64,000 nucleotides of DNA, taken from NCBI GenBank assembly GCA_963977135.1, contig CAXBNN010000001.1, positions 1-64,000 on the forward strand, written 5' to 3'. The notes below the pieces were generated by a model. It searched no databases, was not told the origin of the DNA, and saw only the letters and a program-made list of their open reading frames with translations. The position numbers and the translations under genes are program-made. Positions 50,881-59,425 of the stretch are shown piece by piece (the first letter of the stretch is position 1; each line of letters opens with the position of its first letter). This DNA comes from UBA2040 sp963977135 (GTDB lineage: Bacteria > Bacteroidota > Bacteroidia > Flavobacteriales_D > Crocinitomicaceae).

Positions 50881-52107
50881 TTATTTTAAAAAATCGTGCA
50901 ATAAAAAGAAGCTACCCAATACAACGATCGTATCTTCCTTGTGGGACAGTGACTTAGCTTCTGAAAGTGAAACTTTCGGGAAAGTATAAAAACGAGCACT
51001 TAAATGGAAATTGTTTGACTTTTCTTCAAGAATAGAAATTTTTGCGCTCCTTTCATTACTGAATTCAGTAAAGAAGTATGAATTTTGTGTCGAAAACAGA
51101 GGAAATATTTCGTCAAAATTTTTGTCAGCACTAGATCCGTAAACAATTTTCAATTTACCAAATCTACTCTGCAAAAACTCGAGAGTTGCTTTTATTCCTT
51201 CTGGATTATGACTTACATCAAAAATCACTCTTGGATTTTCAGAAACGACTTGTAAGCGCCCTTGAAATCCTGTATTCTTTGACAAATTGTCTAAGGCCAT
51301 CTCCATTTTACTCGTAGACAAATGAAAGCTCGCGCTTAATTCTTTTATTGCTAGGCAAACGGTCTGAAAATTCTCTTGTTGATACTTTCCAAGCAAGGGA
51401 AAATTATCAGGAATGGGGTATAAGTTATTTCCAACGAATTCTATAACTGCGTCTTCACTTTGGGCTTTTTCTTTGAAAACTGTTTCCGTGATTGTATTTT
51501 TATACCCGATAATCACAGGTACATCTTTTTTTATAATTCCTGCTTTCTCGAATGCTATTTCTTCTAATGAATTGCCCAGAAAATTGGTGTGTTCGAGACT
51601 AATTGTTGTAATAATAGATAATATAGGCTGAATGATGTTCGTTGCGTCTAATCGACCGCCTAGGCCTGTTTCGATAACACAAATGTCACAATTAGCATTC
51701 GTGAAATTGATGAGAGCCATAACAAAGGAAATCTCGAAAAAAGAAGGTTCAAAATCGAGTTCGTGCTTATTTACTTTTTCGCAAAACTGGATAACCTCAT
51801 TTTCTGAAATCATTTCCCCATTTACGCGAATTCTTTCACGAAAATCGACGAGATGAGGTGAGGTGAAAAGACCTGTTTTTAAACCGTTTTCAGTTAAAAA
51901 TGAAGCTAAAATGGAACAAGTAGAACCTTTCCCATTGCTACCAGCAACGTGTACGAATTTGAGCTTTTCTTGTGGATTGTCGAATGCCTCACATAGTTTG
52001 AAAACATTTTCCAAACCAGGCTTGTAAGCTGAAGCACCAATATTTTGATAAGAAGGGAAACGCTGAAACAGCCAATCTATGGTTTCAGTATAGGATTTAA
52101 GTTGCAC
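50881..52107 (-). CDS. folC: Bifunctional folylpolyglutamate/dihydrofolate synthase
   Basis: FolC adds glutamates to folates and, in many bacteria, makes dihydrofolate from dihydropteroate. The 408-residue Mur ligase-family protein has the ATP-binding VAGSNGKGSTCSILASFL near residue 55, the SPHLVDFRERIRVNG segment, ETGLGGRLDATN and a C-terminal VIFDVSHNPEG. Its start overlaps the upstream TonB-like gene by 11 bases. Confidence 0.95.
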   Translation of the reverse strand: MQLKSYTETIDWLFQRFPSYQNIGASAYKPGLENVFKLCEAFDNPQEKLKFVHVAGSNGKGSTCSILASFLTENGLKTGLFTSPHLVDFRERIRVNGEMISENEVIQFCEKVNKHELDFEPSFFEISFVMALINFTNANCDICVIETGLGGRLDATNIIQPILSIITTISLEHTNFLGNSLEEIAFEKAGIIKKDVPVIIGYKNTITETVFKEKAQSEDAVIEFVGNNLYPIPDNFPLLGKYQQENFQTVCLAIKELSASFHLSTSKMEMALDNLSKNTGFQGRLQVVSENPRVIFDVSHNPEGIKATLEFLQSRFGKLKIVYGSSADKNFDEIFPLFSTQNSYFFTEFSNERSAKISILEEKSNNFHLSARFYTFPKVSLSEAKSLSHKEDTIVVLGSFFLLHDFLK

Positions 52108-52831
52108 TTAAATTAACAGTAAGATATACGATTTCAAGAGTCGCTCCTGATTTTTTGCTGTATTTTACTTGCTTTCTAACAGCAGCAATAACCTGATTTA
52201 AAATCCGCTGATCCGTGGTTGTTGTTTGTGAAGCGATGTTCCGAACATCTACAACGTTACCTTCTGCGTTAATTGTTAAACGCAAATTAATACGGTGATT
52301 ATCATCCGAAACGATATCGTTTACTTCAGGGTCGTTCAAACGAGTTCTTCCTGCTCCATCACCGACTCCGCCAGGTCCAGTTCCACTTCCACTTCCTGTG
52401 TCATTTCCAAATTTTCCGCTTCCTGTTCCGTTTTGTCCACTTCCACCAGGTCCGAATGGATTATCTGATTGTTTTGAATTTGATGGATCGTTTTGCGAAT
52501 TCGGAGCGTTCGTTTTCGTTCCTTTACCCGTGGTTGTTTTGGTTGTTGGGTTGTCCTTTTTTGTAAGTACTTGTTGCGTTTCTGTCTTTGGCTCTGTTAC
52601 AGGTTCATCCGAGGGAGAACCTTCGCTTCCGCCACCAACATCTACTTTAAGATTTTCCAATTCCAATTCTTCCAATTCTGTTTGGGCAGGTTGCTGAAAA
52701 GGTTCAGGTTTTGGATCGGCAATTTGGTAAGTAATAAGCATCAATATCATGAAAATAAAAAGCAGGGCAACGACGGAACCTATTAGTCCAATTTGCTCAT
52801 CCTTTTTATCTGCTATTGGGTAACTTGACAT
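52097..52831 (-). CDS. TonB-like energy transducer
   Basis: A 244-residue protein with one N-terminal membrane anchor (about 14-38), a Pro/Glu/Thr-rich then Gly/Ser-rich spacer (about 40-165) and a C-terminal TonB-like domain (about 170-244) with NHRINLRLTINAEGNVVDV and ILNQVIAAVRKQ. With the ExbD and ExbB genes it should couple the proton gradient to outer-membrane receptors. The very Gly-rich spacer is unusual in composition. The classical YP/WSP ending of TonB is not seen. Confidence 0.82.
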   Translation of the reverse strand: MSSYPIADKKDEQIGLIGSVVALLFIFMILMLITYQIADPKPEPFQQPAQTELEELELENLKVDVGGGSEGSPSDEPVTEPKTETQQVLTKKDNPTTKTTTGKGTKTNAPNSQNDPSNSKQSDNPFGPGGSGQNGTGSGKFGNDTGSGSGTGPGGVGDGAGRTRLNDPEVNDIVSDDNHRINLRLTINAEGNVVDVRNIASQTTTTDQRILNQVIAAVRKQVKYSKKSGATLEIVYLTVNLSAT

Positions 52832-52841
52832 TACTTTTAAC

Positions 52842-53252
52842 TTATTTATTATACGCGATTACTGGATCCCATTCGTTTGCTTGGGCCAAAGCCAAAACTT
52901 TGAATACAGCTTCGTATGAAGCTTCTCTATGACCAGCAACTTTCAGTTTAAATTCACCTGAATTCATAACTGCTTGTGCAGCCAATTCTTTGATCTCATC
53001 AAATTCCATTGGTTGGTCTAGCGATCCACCTGGTAAAACAACGTATTTATTGTCTTGGGTAATCATTACTGTCGCTGTGACTGGGTTTTGGTCTGGCTTC
53101 AAAGACTCATCAGACTTTGGCAAATCCAACGGTGTTTGGTTATTCGACATCAAACTCATGATGATGAAGAATATCAGCAAAAGGAAGACCAAGTCCGTCA
53201 TGGAAGCCATTCCGCCTTCAACCTTGATTTTATTTCTTGATCCTAAGTCCAT
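52842..53252 (-). CDS. exbD: Biopolymer transport protein ExbD
   Basis: A 136-residue protein with a short N-terminus, a TM segment containing the conserved Asp (MASMTDLVFLLLIFFIIMS, Asp near residue 20) and a periplasmic domain. It forms the proton channel with ExbB. Lies eight bases from exbB and ten from the TonB-like gene. Many Bacteroidota have two exbD copies here; this window has one. Confidence 0.93.
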   Translation of the reverse strand: MDLGSRNKIKVEGGMASMTDLVFLLLIFFIIMSLMSNNQTPLDLPKSDESLKPDQNPVTATVMITQDNKYVVLPGGSLDQPMEFDEIKELAAQAVMNSGEFKLKVAGHREASYEAVFKVLALAQANEWDPVIAYNK

Positions 53253-53259
53253 TTTCTAC

Positions 53260-53970
53260 TTATTTTCCTGGTGAGTTCAATAAATCCATGAATTCCATGG
53301 CTGCATTTTCCATTTGGTAAACTACTTTACCAATTCGTCCAACCAAATAGTTGTAGCCCATGAAAGAAACAATACCAACAATCAAACCTGCAACGGTTGT
53401 AACCATTGCTGTCATGATACCTGGTGCGATCGTTTTAATCTCAAGTGCAGTTGCATTCTCTAAATCAATAAATACAACAACCATACCGATAGTTGTACCC
53501 AAGAAACCAATCATAGGTGCTGCACCTGCTGCCGTTGCAAGGAATGAAAGACGTTGCTCCAAACGAAGAACTTCAAGTTTCCCTGTGTTTTCTATCGTTG
53601 CAGCAATACTTTCGATTGGTTTTCCAATACGACCAATTCCTTTTTCAAGCATACGAGCTGAAGGGGAAGTAGAACGAGCACAATATTCTTTTGCTTGATC
53701 AATTTTACCTTCAGTTAAATATCCTTTTACTGTGGAAAGAAAGTTGTCTTCTTCTTTCGATGCTTTTCTCAAAGCCAAGAATCTTTCAACAAATACAAAA
53801 ACAGCGTAACCAAGCATTAACGCTAAGGCGATGTTAATGAACAATCCAAATCCTACACTTGATCGTGCAACAATAGTCCAAAGAGATTGCTCTTTCGTTC
53901 CCATTGTTTCAACTGCGCTAGCTGCTGTGTCTGCTATGCCAGTTACCTGAAGTAAATAAGTTAAACTCAT
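53260..53970 (-). CDS. exbB: MotA/TolQ/ExbB proton channel family protein
   Basis: A 236-residue protein with three membrane segments. The first is near residues 35-60, then a cytoplasmic region (KEYCARSTSPSARMLEKG), and the second and third segments carry ATAAGAAPMIGFLGTTIGMV and MTAMVTTVAGLIVGIV, the conserved channel helices of the family. An N-terminal stretch before the first TM makes it longer than E. coli TolQ/ExbB. It heads the TonB-ExbD-ExbB transcript. Confidence 0.93.
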   Translation of the reverse strand: MSLTYLLQVTGIADTAASAVETMGTKEQSLWTIVARSSVGFGLFINIALALMLGYAVFVFVERFLALRKASKEEDNFLSTVKGYLTEGKIDQAKEYCARSTSPSARMLEKGIGRIGKPIESIAATIENTGKLEVLRLEQRLSFLATAAGAAPMIGFLGTTIGMVVVFIDLENATALEIKTIAPGIMTAMVTTVAGLIVGIVSFMGYNYLVGRIGKVVYQMENAAMEFMDLLNSPGK

Positions 53971-54003
53971 AATTTATAAACGCTTGGTTATGTAATTTAT
54001 TTT

Positions 54004-54011
54004 CAAAGTTA
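54004..54011 (-). promoter_or_regulatory. -7 box for the exbB-exbD-tonB transcript
   Basis: TAACTTTG on the minus strand, a perfect TAnnTTTG match, ends 33 bases before the exbB ATG in the short gap after the NhaD stop. Confidence 0.45.
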
Positions 54012-54025
54012 TAATAGAAGTTGAA

Positions 54026-55357
54026 TTAATGCATGATTAAAAATAATCCAGCTCCTGCAAGGTATCCTACGACAGCTAGCCATGTAATGTTACGTAAATA
54101 CCAGAAAAACGATATTTTCTCCATTCCCATGGCAACAACTCCTGCCGCAGATCCAATGATTAACATACTTCCACCGGTTCCTGCTGCGTAAGCAATAAAA
54201 TGCCAAACTTCAGCATCAACGCCTTCTTGGAACATTCCCATTGAAGCTGCAACCAAAGGAACATTGTCAATGATTGCTGATCCAACACCCATTAACATAA
54301 CGAAAGTTTCTTCGGGAATTTTGGCACTGATATCTTGTCCAAATTGGAAAATCAATCCAAGTGATTCTAACGCCGCAACGGTCATTAAGATACCTAAGAA
54401 AAATAGGATACTTGGCAATTCTATTCTTGAAAGCGCTCCAAAAGTTGGACCGTGAACATGGTCATGACTTTCAACCTCTGTAATACTAAATTGGCGGTTG
54501 CTAATGAATTCAGCCACTAGAGAAACAATACCTAATGAAAGCATCATTCCAACATAAGGAGGTAAGTGAGTAACTGTCTTGAAAATTGGCACAAAAACAA
54601 TCATTCCCAATCCCAGAAACAACATCAATTTACTGTGTTTACTTACTTTTTCGGTATCTTCTTCGAAGTCAATATTCCCTTTGAATGGTTTCAAGAATGT
54701 TGCCAAAAACGTTGGGATAACAAAACAAAGTAGAGAAGGAGCTAATAAGTAATACATCAAATTAACTGAAGTAACTTTGTGATTCATCCATAACATAGTA
54801 GTGGTAACATCTCCGATTGGAGACCAAGCTCCACCGGCGTTTGCGGCAATAATAATTAAACCTGCATACCACATTCTTAATTCACCGTCTTTAATGATTT
54901 TTCTTAGGATAGTAATTAAAACAATAGTTGCTGTAAGGTTATCGATGATAGCTGATAAGATGAATCCAAGTCCACAAACAATCCAAAGTAATTTCTTTTT
55001 ATTCGTTGTTTTAATTACCTTCTTAATTGTTTGAAAACCATTGAAATGATCTGTTATTTCAACTATAGTCATGGCGCCAATCAAGAAAATTAGAATCTCA
55101 CAAGTTTTACCAAAGTGATGCAAAAGGGTGTTTTCCATCAAATGGCCTTTTTCTTCGTGACCAAGATCTGAAATGTTCATCAAAACACTATTGTGACTGT
55201 CGAACCAAGTAGTGAAATTGTCTAATCCGAATGCGATACCAGCCCATGCAAGCGCCATCATAATAAGCGCAGGAATTAATTTATCGATTTTTAAGGAATG
55301 CTCAATCGTAATTGCTAAATATCCTAGTATGAAAACGGATACAATAAAAATTTCCAT
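54026..55357 (-). CDS. nhaD: Na+/H+ antiporter NhaD (copy 1)
   Basis: A 443-residue protein of about 12 TM segments, in the ion transporter superfamily. Family features are AITIEHSLKIDKLIPALIMM at the N-terminus, HFGKTCEILIFLIGAMTIVE, DNLTATIVLITILRK, NAGGAWSPIGDVTTTMLW and DNVPLVAASMGMF. It exports Na+ (or Li+) for H+ at the inner membrane. A full promoter lies upstream (55380-55413). A paralogue of the same length and motifs lies 118 bp upstream. Confidence 0.93.
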   Translation of the reverse strand: MEIFIVSVFILGYLAITIEHSLKIDKLIPALIMMALAWAGIAFGLDNFTTWFDSHNSVLMNISDLGHEEKGHLMENTLLHHFGKTCEILIFLIGAMTIVEITDHFNGFQTIKKVIKTTNKKKLLWIVCGLGFILSAIIDNLTATIVLITILRKIIKDGELRMWYAGLIIIAANAGGAWSPIGDVTTTMLWMNHKVTSVNLMYYLLAPSLLCFVIPTFLATFLKPFKGNIDFEEDTEKVSKHSKLMLFLGLGMIVFVPIFKTVTHLPPYVGMMLSLGIVSLVAEFISNRQFSITEVESHDHVHGPTFGALSRIELPSILFFLGILMTVAALESLGLIFQFGQDISAKIPEETFVMLMGVGSAIIDNVPLVAASMGMFQEGVDAEVWHFIAYAAGTGGSMLIIGSAAGVVAMGMEKISFFWYLRNITWLAVVGYLAGAGLFLIMH

Positions 55358-55379
55358 TGTTTTTGTTTAAAGTTCGCGC

Positions 55380-55413
55380 CAAAAATACAAAATCTTAAGC
55401 GCCGAAATTCAAA
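55380..55413 (-). promoter_or_regulatory. Promoter of NhaD copy 1
   Basis: On the minus strand TTTG (55413-55410), a 22-bp spacer and TATTTTTG (55387-55380) fit the Bacteroidota -33/-7 consensus, 22 bases before the start. Confidence 0.6.
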
Positions 55414-55475
55414 TGAGGAAGTATGAATTCAATTACTTTTCACGAAAATATCAACATTTAAATGGCAATGTTGGA

Positions 55476-56822
55476 TTATGAAATCATGAATAAGAATCCG
55501 ATTCCAGCCAGATAGCCAATTAATGCAAGCAAAGTTATATTTTTCAAATACCAGAAGAAAGTAATTTTTTCCATTCCCATGGCAACAACTCCAGCGGCGG
55601 AACCGATAATTAATATGCTTCCTCCTGTTCCTGCAGCATAAGCTAAATCGTGCCAAATTTTAGCATCGGCTGCATCCGAAAACATACCTATACTAGCCGC
55701 TACAAGTGGGACGTTGTCAATGACAGCAGAACTGATTCCTAAAATGGTCACAAAAACCGATTGTGGAATGGTTGCGCTAACAGTTTGACCAAAATTGAAT
55801 ATCATACCAATAGATTCCATGGCAGCTACGGTCATCAATATTCCCAAGAAAAATAAGACTGATGGAATTTCTATTTTCGCCAATGCACTCATCGTTGGGC
55901 CTTTTCCATGATGAGGGTTGTGTTCGCTATCAGGATTGGTGAATGAAATTTTTCGATTGGACAATATTTCTGAGACCAAAGCAACAATTGATAAAGAAAA
56001 CATCATTCCTAAATATGGGGGAAGATGCGTAAATGTTTTAAAAATAGGAACAAACACAACCATCGCTAATCCAAAAAACAACATTTTTCTTGCGTAAGGA
56101 TTCTCTTGCTTATTTTCATCCTCTATAGAATCGGAAAGATTTCCTTTGAATGCTGGGATGAATCGGCTTGCCAACAAAGGAACAAGCATTGTGATTAATG
56201 ATGGAATAACTAGAAATTCGATTAGTTTTACTGAAGTAACTTTTCCTGCCATCCATAGCATTGTGGTAGTTACATCACCAATTGGAGTCCATGCTCCGCC
56301 GGCGTTCGCGGCAATTATTATAAAACCTGCGTACCACATTCTGTCTTCAGGTTTGTCCATTAATTTTCGTAAAATGGTAATAAGAACAATGGTTGCCGTA
56401 AGATTGTCAATGATGGAAGAGAGAAAAAATGCCAAAAAGGATATAATCCAAAGCAATTTTGTTTTGCTTCTCGTGCGTATCATTTTCTTAATTGCACCAA
56501 ACCCTTCAAAAAAGTCAATCATTTCCACGATTGCCATTGCACCCATTAAGAAGATTAAGATTTCAGCAGTTTTCCCGAAATGATGTAATAAAGTTCCTTC
56601 GAGGAGATGCATTCTAGCCTCGTGACCAACTCCAGCTAATGATTCTAGAACACTAGTTTCTGGATTGAACCAGTTTGCAACATCGTCAATTCCTAATGCG
56701 ATTCCGGTCCAGCAGAGCGTCATCATCATCAAAGCTGGAATCAGCTTGTCGATTTTTAAGCTATGCTCAATTGTAATGGCTACGTAGCCAAGAATGAATG
56801 TGAAAAGTATAAAAAGTACCAT
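55476..56822 (-). CDS. nhaD: Na+/H+ antiporter NhaD (copy 2)
   Basis: 448 residues from the ATG at 56822, which aligns with the start of copy 1; an ATG at 56849 falls inside the promoter box. Motifs are those of copy 1: AITIEHSLKIDKLIPALMMM, HFGKTAEILIFLMGAMAIVE, DNLTATIVLITILRK, NAGGAWTPIGDVTTTMLW and DNVPLVAASIGMF. The two differ most in the first periplasmic loop and in the central hydrophilic loop. Each has its own promoter, so they may be used under different conditions. Confidence 0.93.
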   Translation of the reverse strand: MVLFILFTFILGYVAITIEHSLKIDKLIPALMMMTLCWTGIALGIDDVANWFNPETSVLESLAGVGHEARMHLLEGTLLHHFGKTAEILIFLMGAMAIVEMIDFFEGFGAIKKMIRTRSKTKLLWIISFLAFFLSSIIDNLTATIVLITILRKLMDKPEDRMWYAGFIIIAANAGGAWTPIGDVTTTMLWMAGKVTSVKLIEFLVIPSLITMLVPLLASRFIPAFKGNLSDSIEDENKQENPYARKMLFFGLAMVVFVPIFKTFTHLPPYLGMMFSLSIVALVSEILSNRKISFTNPDSEHNPHHGKGPTMSALAKIEIPSVLFFLGILMTVAAMESIGMIFNFGQTVSATIPQSVFVTILGISSAVIDNVPLVAASIGMFSDAADAKIWHDLAYAAGTGGSILIIGSAAGVVAMGMEKITFFWYLKNITLLALIGYLAGIGFLFMIS

Positions 56823-56846
56823 TTGAAAACGTTTTAAAAACGAAGT

Positions 56847-56880
56847 CAAATGTATTGGAAGTTTTGAATTATAAGTTCAA
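56847..56880 (-). promoter_or_regulatory. Promoter of NhaD copy 2
   Basis: On the minus strand TTG (56880-56878), a 23-bp spacer and TACATTTG (56854-56847), ending 24 bases before the ATG at 56822. Confidence 0.55.
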
Positions 56881-56985
56881 TTCAAGAATAAATTATGGTA
56901 TAATATTCCTAAATTTCAGCCAATTAAAAACAAATGTTACTTTTTCATGAAGAATCAAGTCTCCATTGAAAAAAAACAGTAATTC

Positions 56986-58215
56986 TTAAACTAATTGCTC
57001 TAGGGCAATACTAAACGCAGTTTTAGCAATACCAATTTTACTGCCATTTTTAGCATGTGCTTTCACCATCGCTTTTTTGATGGTTCCGCTTGTATCCACG
57101 AAAATTCCTTCATCAGTAATCTCGTCTAAGTCGTTACTCATTAAATAAGCGAAAACTCTTGCCATTCCACAGTTTGAAATAAAGTCTGGAATAATAGAAA
57201 TATGCTCATCTGCATAATCAGCTATAGGACCAAAGAAAATTTCTGGATCTGCAAACGGGACATTGGCTCCTGCGGAAATAACTTCAACACCGCTATTAAT
57301 CATACGCATTAACTGATCGTTTGTAATCAATCGTGAAGCTGCACAAGGAATAAATACGTCTGCCTTCACGTCCCAAATCTTTTCATTTACTTCGTCGAAT
57401 GAAAGCATATCAGGATGCACTAATTCGTTTCCGTCTTTCGTTAAGAAAAGATCCTTTATTTCATTGAAAGAAAAACCATTTTCGTTGATTAAACCACCAA
57501 CTCTATCAATAATACCAACGATAATTGCACCTTCTTGGGCTAAATAATACGCTCCTGCAGAACCTACATTTCCCCAACCTTGAACAATAACGCGTTTGCC
57601 TTTTAGGTCTCCGCCCCAGATATCGTAATAATGTTTTACCGATTCGGCAACACCGTATCCAGTGATCATATCTGCAATAACATATTTTCTAGACACTTCT
57701 GGAGTGTATTTTGCGTCTTCAATAACTTTCAAAACACCATATCTTAGTTGCCCGATACGGTTAATTTTTTGAGATTCACGTGGTTGGAAGTGTCCGTTAA
57801 AAACACCTTCTTGTGGATGCCAAACACCACAATCCTCAGTGATTGGAATAACTTCATGGATTTCATCAACATTTAAATCACCACCCGTTCCATAATAATG
57901 TTTTAACAATGGAGAAACTGCAGCGTACCATCTTCTCAGAACACCTTCTTTTCGAGGATCTTTTGGGTCGAAGTTAATTCCAGATTTCGCTCCTCCAATT
58001 GGTGGACCTGCAACTGTAAACTTTACTTCCATGGTTTTTGCCAAAGATTCTACTTCTCTTTTATCAAGACCAACTCTCATTCGAGTACCTCCACCAGCAG
58101 CGCCGCCACGAAGTGAATTTATAACTACCCAACCAACAGCTTCCGTTTCTGGATCTTTCCATTCAAAAACGATTTCTGGTTGCTTGTTCTCGAATTTATT
58201 AAGTAAATCTTTCAT
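56986..58215 (-). CDS. Glu/Leu/Phe/Val dehydrogenase family protein (glutamate dehydrogenase-like)
   Basis: A 409-residue amino acid dehydrogenase. The substrate domain has LRGGAAGGGTRMR and PIGGAKSGINFDP with the catalytic Lys in GGAKSG, then a conserved GTGGDLNVDE. The nucleotide domain has VIVQGWGNVGSAGAYYLA. It interconverts a 2-oxo acid plus ammonia and the amino acid with NAD(P). Glutamate is the likeliest substrate given size and C-terminal region, but leucine/valine cannot be excluded by eye. Confidence 0.87.
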   Translation of the reverse strand: MKDLLNKFENKQPEIVFEWKDPETEAVGWVVINSLRGGAAGGGTRMRVGLDKREVESLAKTMEVKFTVAGPPIGGAKSGINFDPKDPRKEGVLRRWYAAVSPLLKHYYGTGGDLNVDEIHEVIPITEDCGVWHPQEGVFNGHFQPRESQKINRIGQLRYGVLKVIEDAKYTPEVSRKYVIADMITGYGVAESVKHYYDIWGGDLKGKRVIVQGWGNVGSAGAYYLAQEGAIIVGIIDRVGGLINENGFSFNEIKDLFLTKDGNELVHPDMLSFDEVNEKIWDVKADVFIPCAASRLITNDQLMRMINSGVEVISAGANVPFADPEIFFGPIADYADEHISIIPDFISNCGMARVFAYLMSNDLDEITDEGIFVDTSGTIKKAMVKAHAKNGSKIGIAKTAFSIALEQLV

Positions 58216-58235
58216 TGTTATTTTAATTGTAGCCG

Positions 58236-58243
58236 CAAATTTA
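58236..58243 (-). promoter_or_regulatory. -7 box for the dehydrogenase gene
   Basis: TAAATTTG on the minus strand, perfect TAnnTTTG, ending 20 bases before the ATG at 58215; -33 not evident. Confidence 0.45.
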
Positions 58244-58292
58244 ACAAACTATCCTTAGGATAACTTCCATTTTTATTGGTTTCACAAAAAAA

Positions 58293-59366
58293 TTAAGGTA
58301 GGTGAAAAACCCCAGCAACAACTTCTTTGCTTGCTCCTGTGGCTGAAGGAATGGTATTCGGTTCTTTAGCCAAATACAAGGCGCCGAGAAAACCAAAGAC
58401 GATTGCTTCTTTAAAATTGATGATTTCTTTTGATGGTAGGACCAGTCCAACCTCGGTATAATGACGAATTCTATTCAATAAAAATTCATTGAACGCTCCG
58501 CCACCTGTAACCATCACTTTTTTTATGTTTTTGTTTTCAAGTGCATTAGCGATTTGAATTGCAATGTGTTCGACTATCGTACAGATATTATCTTCCGTAC
58601 TTTTTGAGAATTTCACCAAAGGATAAAACTCTTCGTCCAACCATTCCGTACCTAATGATTTTGGACCTTCTGAACCGTAATAGGGAATTTTATTGAGCAA
58701 GTCCAAAAGGAAAAAGTCAACAGCGCCTTTTTTGGCGAGTTCACCATTTTTATCGTATTCCAGTCCCTTTTGTTCAGCTAATTTGTTTAATGGAAGATTA
58801 CATGGAGAAATATCAAATGCTTTCCATTCGTTTTTATCTTGATAAGTCATATTGCAAAACCCACCAAGATTCAAAAAGGCATCGGCATCTTTTGAAAACA
58901 AATGTTTTTCGCCAATTGGAACGAGCGGAGCACCTTGACCTCCGGCAATTATATCTTTGTTTCTAAAATCATTGATTACAGGAATTCCTGTATGAAAAGC
59001 TAATTTGGCACCACAACCTATTTGGTAACTAAATCCATTTTTTGGTTGATGATAAACGGTTTGACCATGAGAGGCGATTGCATCAATATTTTTTTGATCT
59101 ATTCCATTTTCAGAAATAAACCTTAAAACAAGGTTGGCCATTTCTTTTCCAAAATCTTTGTCCAATTTTAATAATGCTGAAATTGGAATTTGTTTTGCTT
59201 GACTCAATCTTTCTTTTAAATCATGCGAATATTCGTAAGTCGCTGATTTACTGAGTTTAAAAGACCAGTTTTCATCAGATTTAGTAAAGATTGTGTGCGT
59301 GATATCCAATCCATCTAAAGACGTTCCGGACATTAGTCCAACAATTTCATAATTTGACATGTTCAT
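58293..59366 (-). CDS. anmK: Anhydro-N-acetylmuramic acid kinase
   Basis: AnmK opens and phosphorylates 1,6-anhydro-MurNAc in peptidoglycan recycling. About 357 residues from the ATG at 59366 (or two codons later at 59360); a longer frame to 59474 would run through the divergent acyl-CoA dehydrogenase start. Motifs: VGLMSGTSLDGLDI near the N-terminus, IASHGQTVYHQP, the NLGGFCNMTY segment, and VTGGGAFNEFL near the end. No sugar transporter is adjacent. Confidence 0.93.
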   Translation of the reverse strand: MNMSNYEIVGLMSGTSLDGLDITHTIFTKSDENWSFKLSKSATYEYSHDLKERLSQAKQIPISALLKLDKDFGKEMANLVLRFISENGIDQKNIDAIASHGQTVYHQPKNGFSYQIGCGAKLAFHTGIPVINDFRNKDIIAGGQGAPLVPIGEKHLFSKDADAFLNLGGFCNMTYQDKNEWKAFDISPCNLPLNKLAEQKGLEYDKNGELAKKGAVDFFLLDLLNKIPYYGSEGPKSLGTEWLDEEFYPLVKFSKSTEDNICTIVEHIAIQIANALENKNIKKVMVTGGGAFNEFLLNRIRHYTEVGLVLPSKEIINFKEAIVFGFLGALYLAKEPNTIPSATGASKEVVAGVFHLP

Positions 59367-59394
59367 TCTAAGATAACAAATGAAAATAATAACG

Positions 59395-59402
59395 TAAATT
59401 TG
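59395..59402 (+). promoter_or_regulatory. -7 box for the acyl-CoA dehydrogenase gene
   Basis: TAAATTTG, perfect TAnnTTTG, 23 bases before the ATG at 59426; no -33 TTG at the usual distance. Confidence 0.5.
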
Positions 59403-59425
59403 CGAATAATAAATCGAATCATCAG

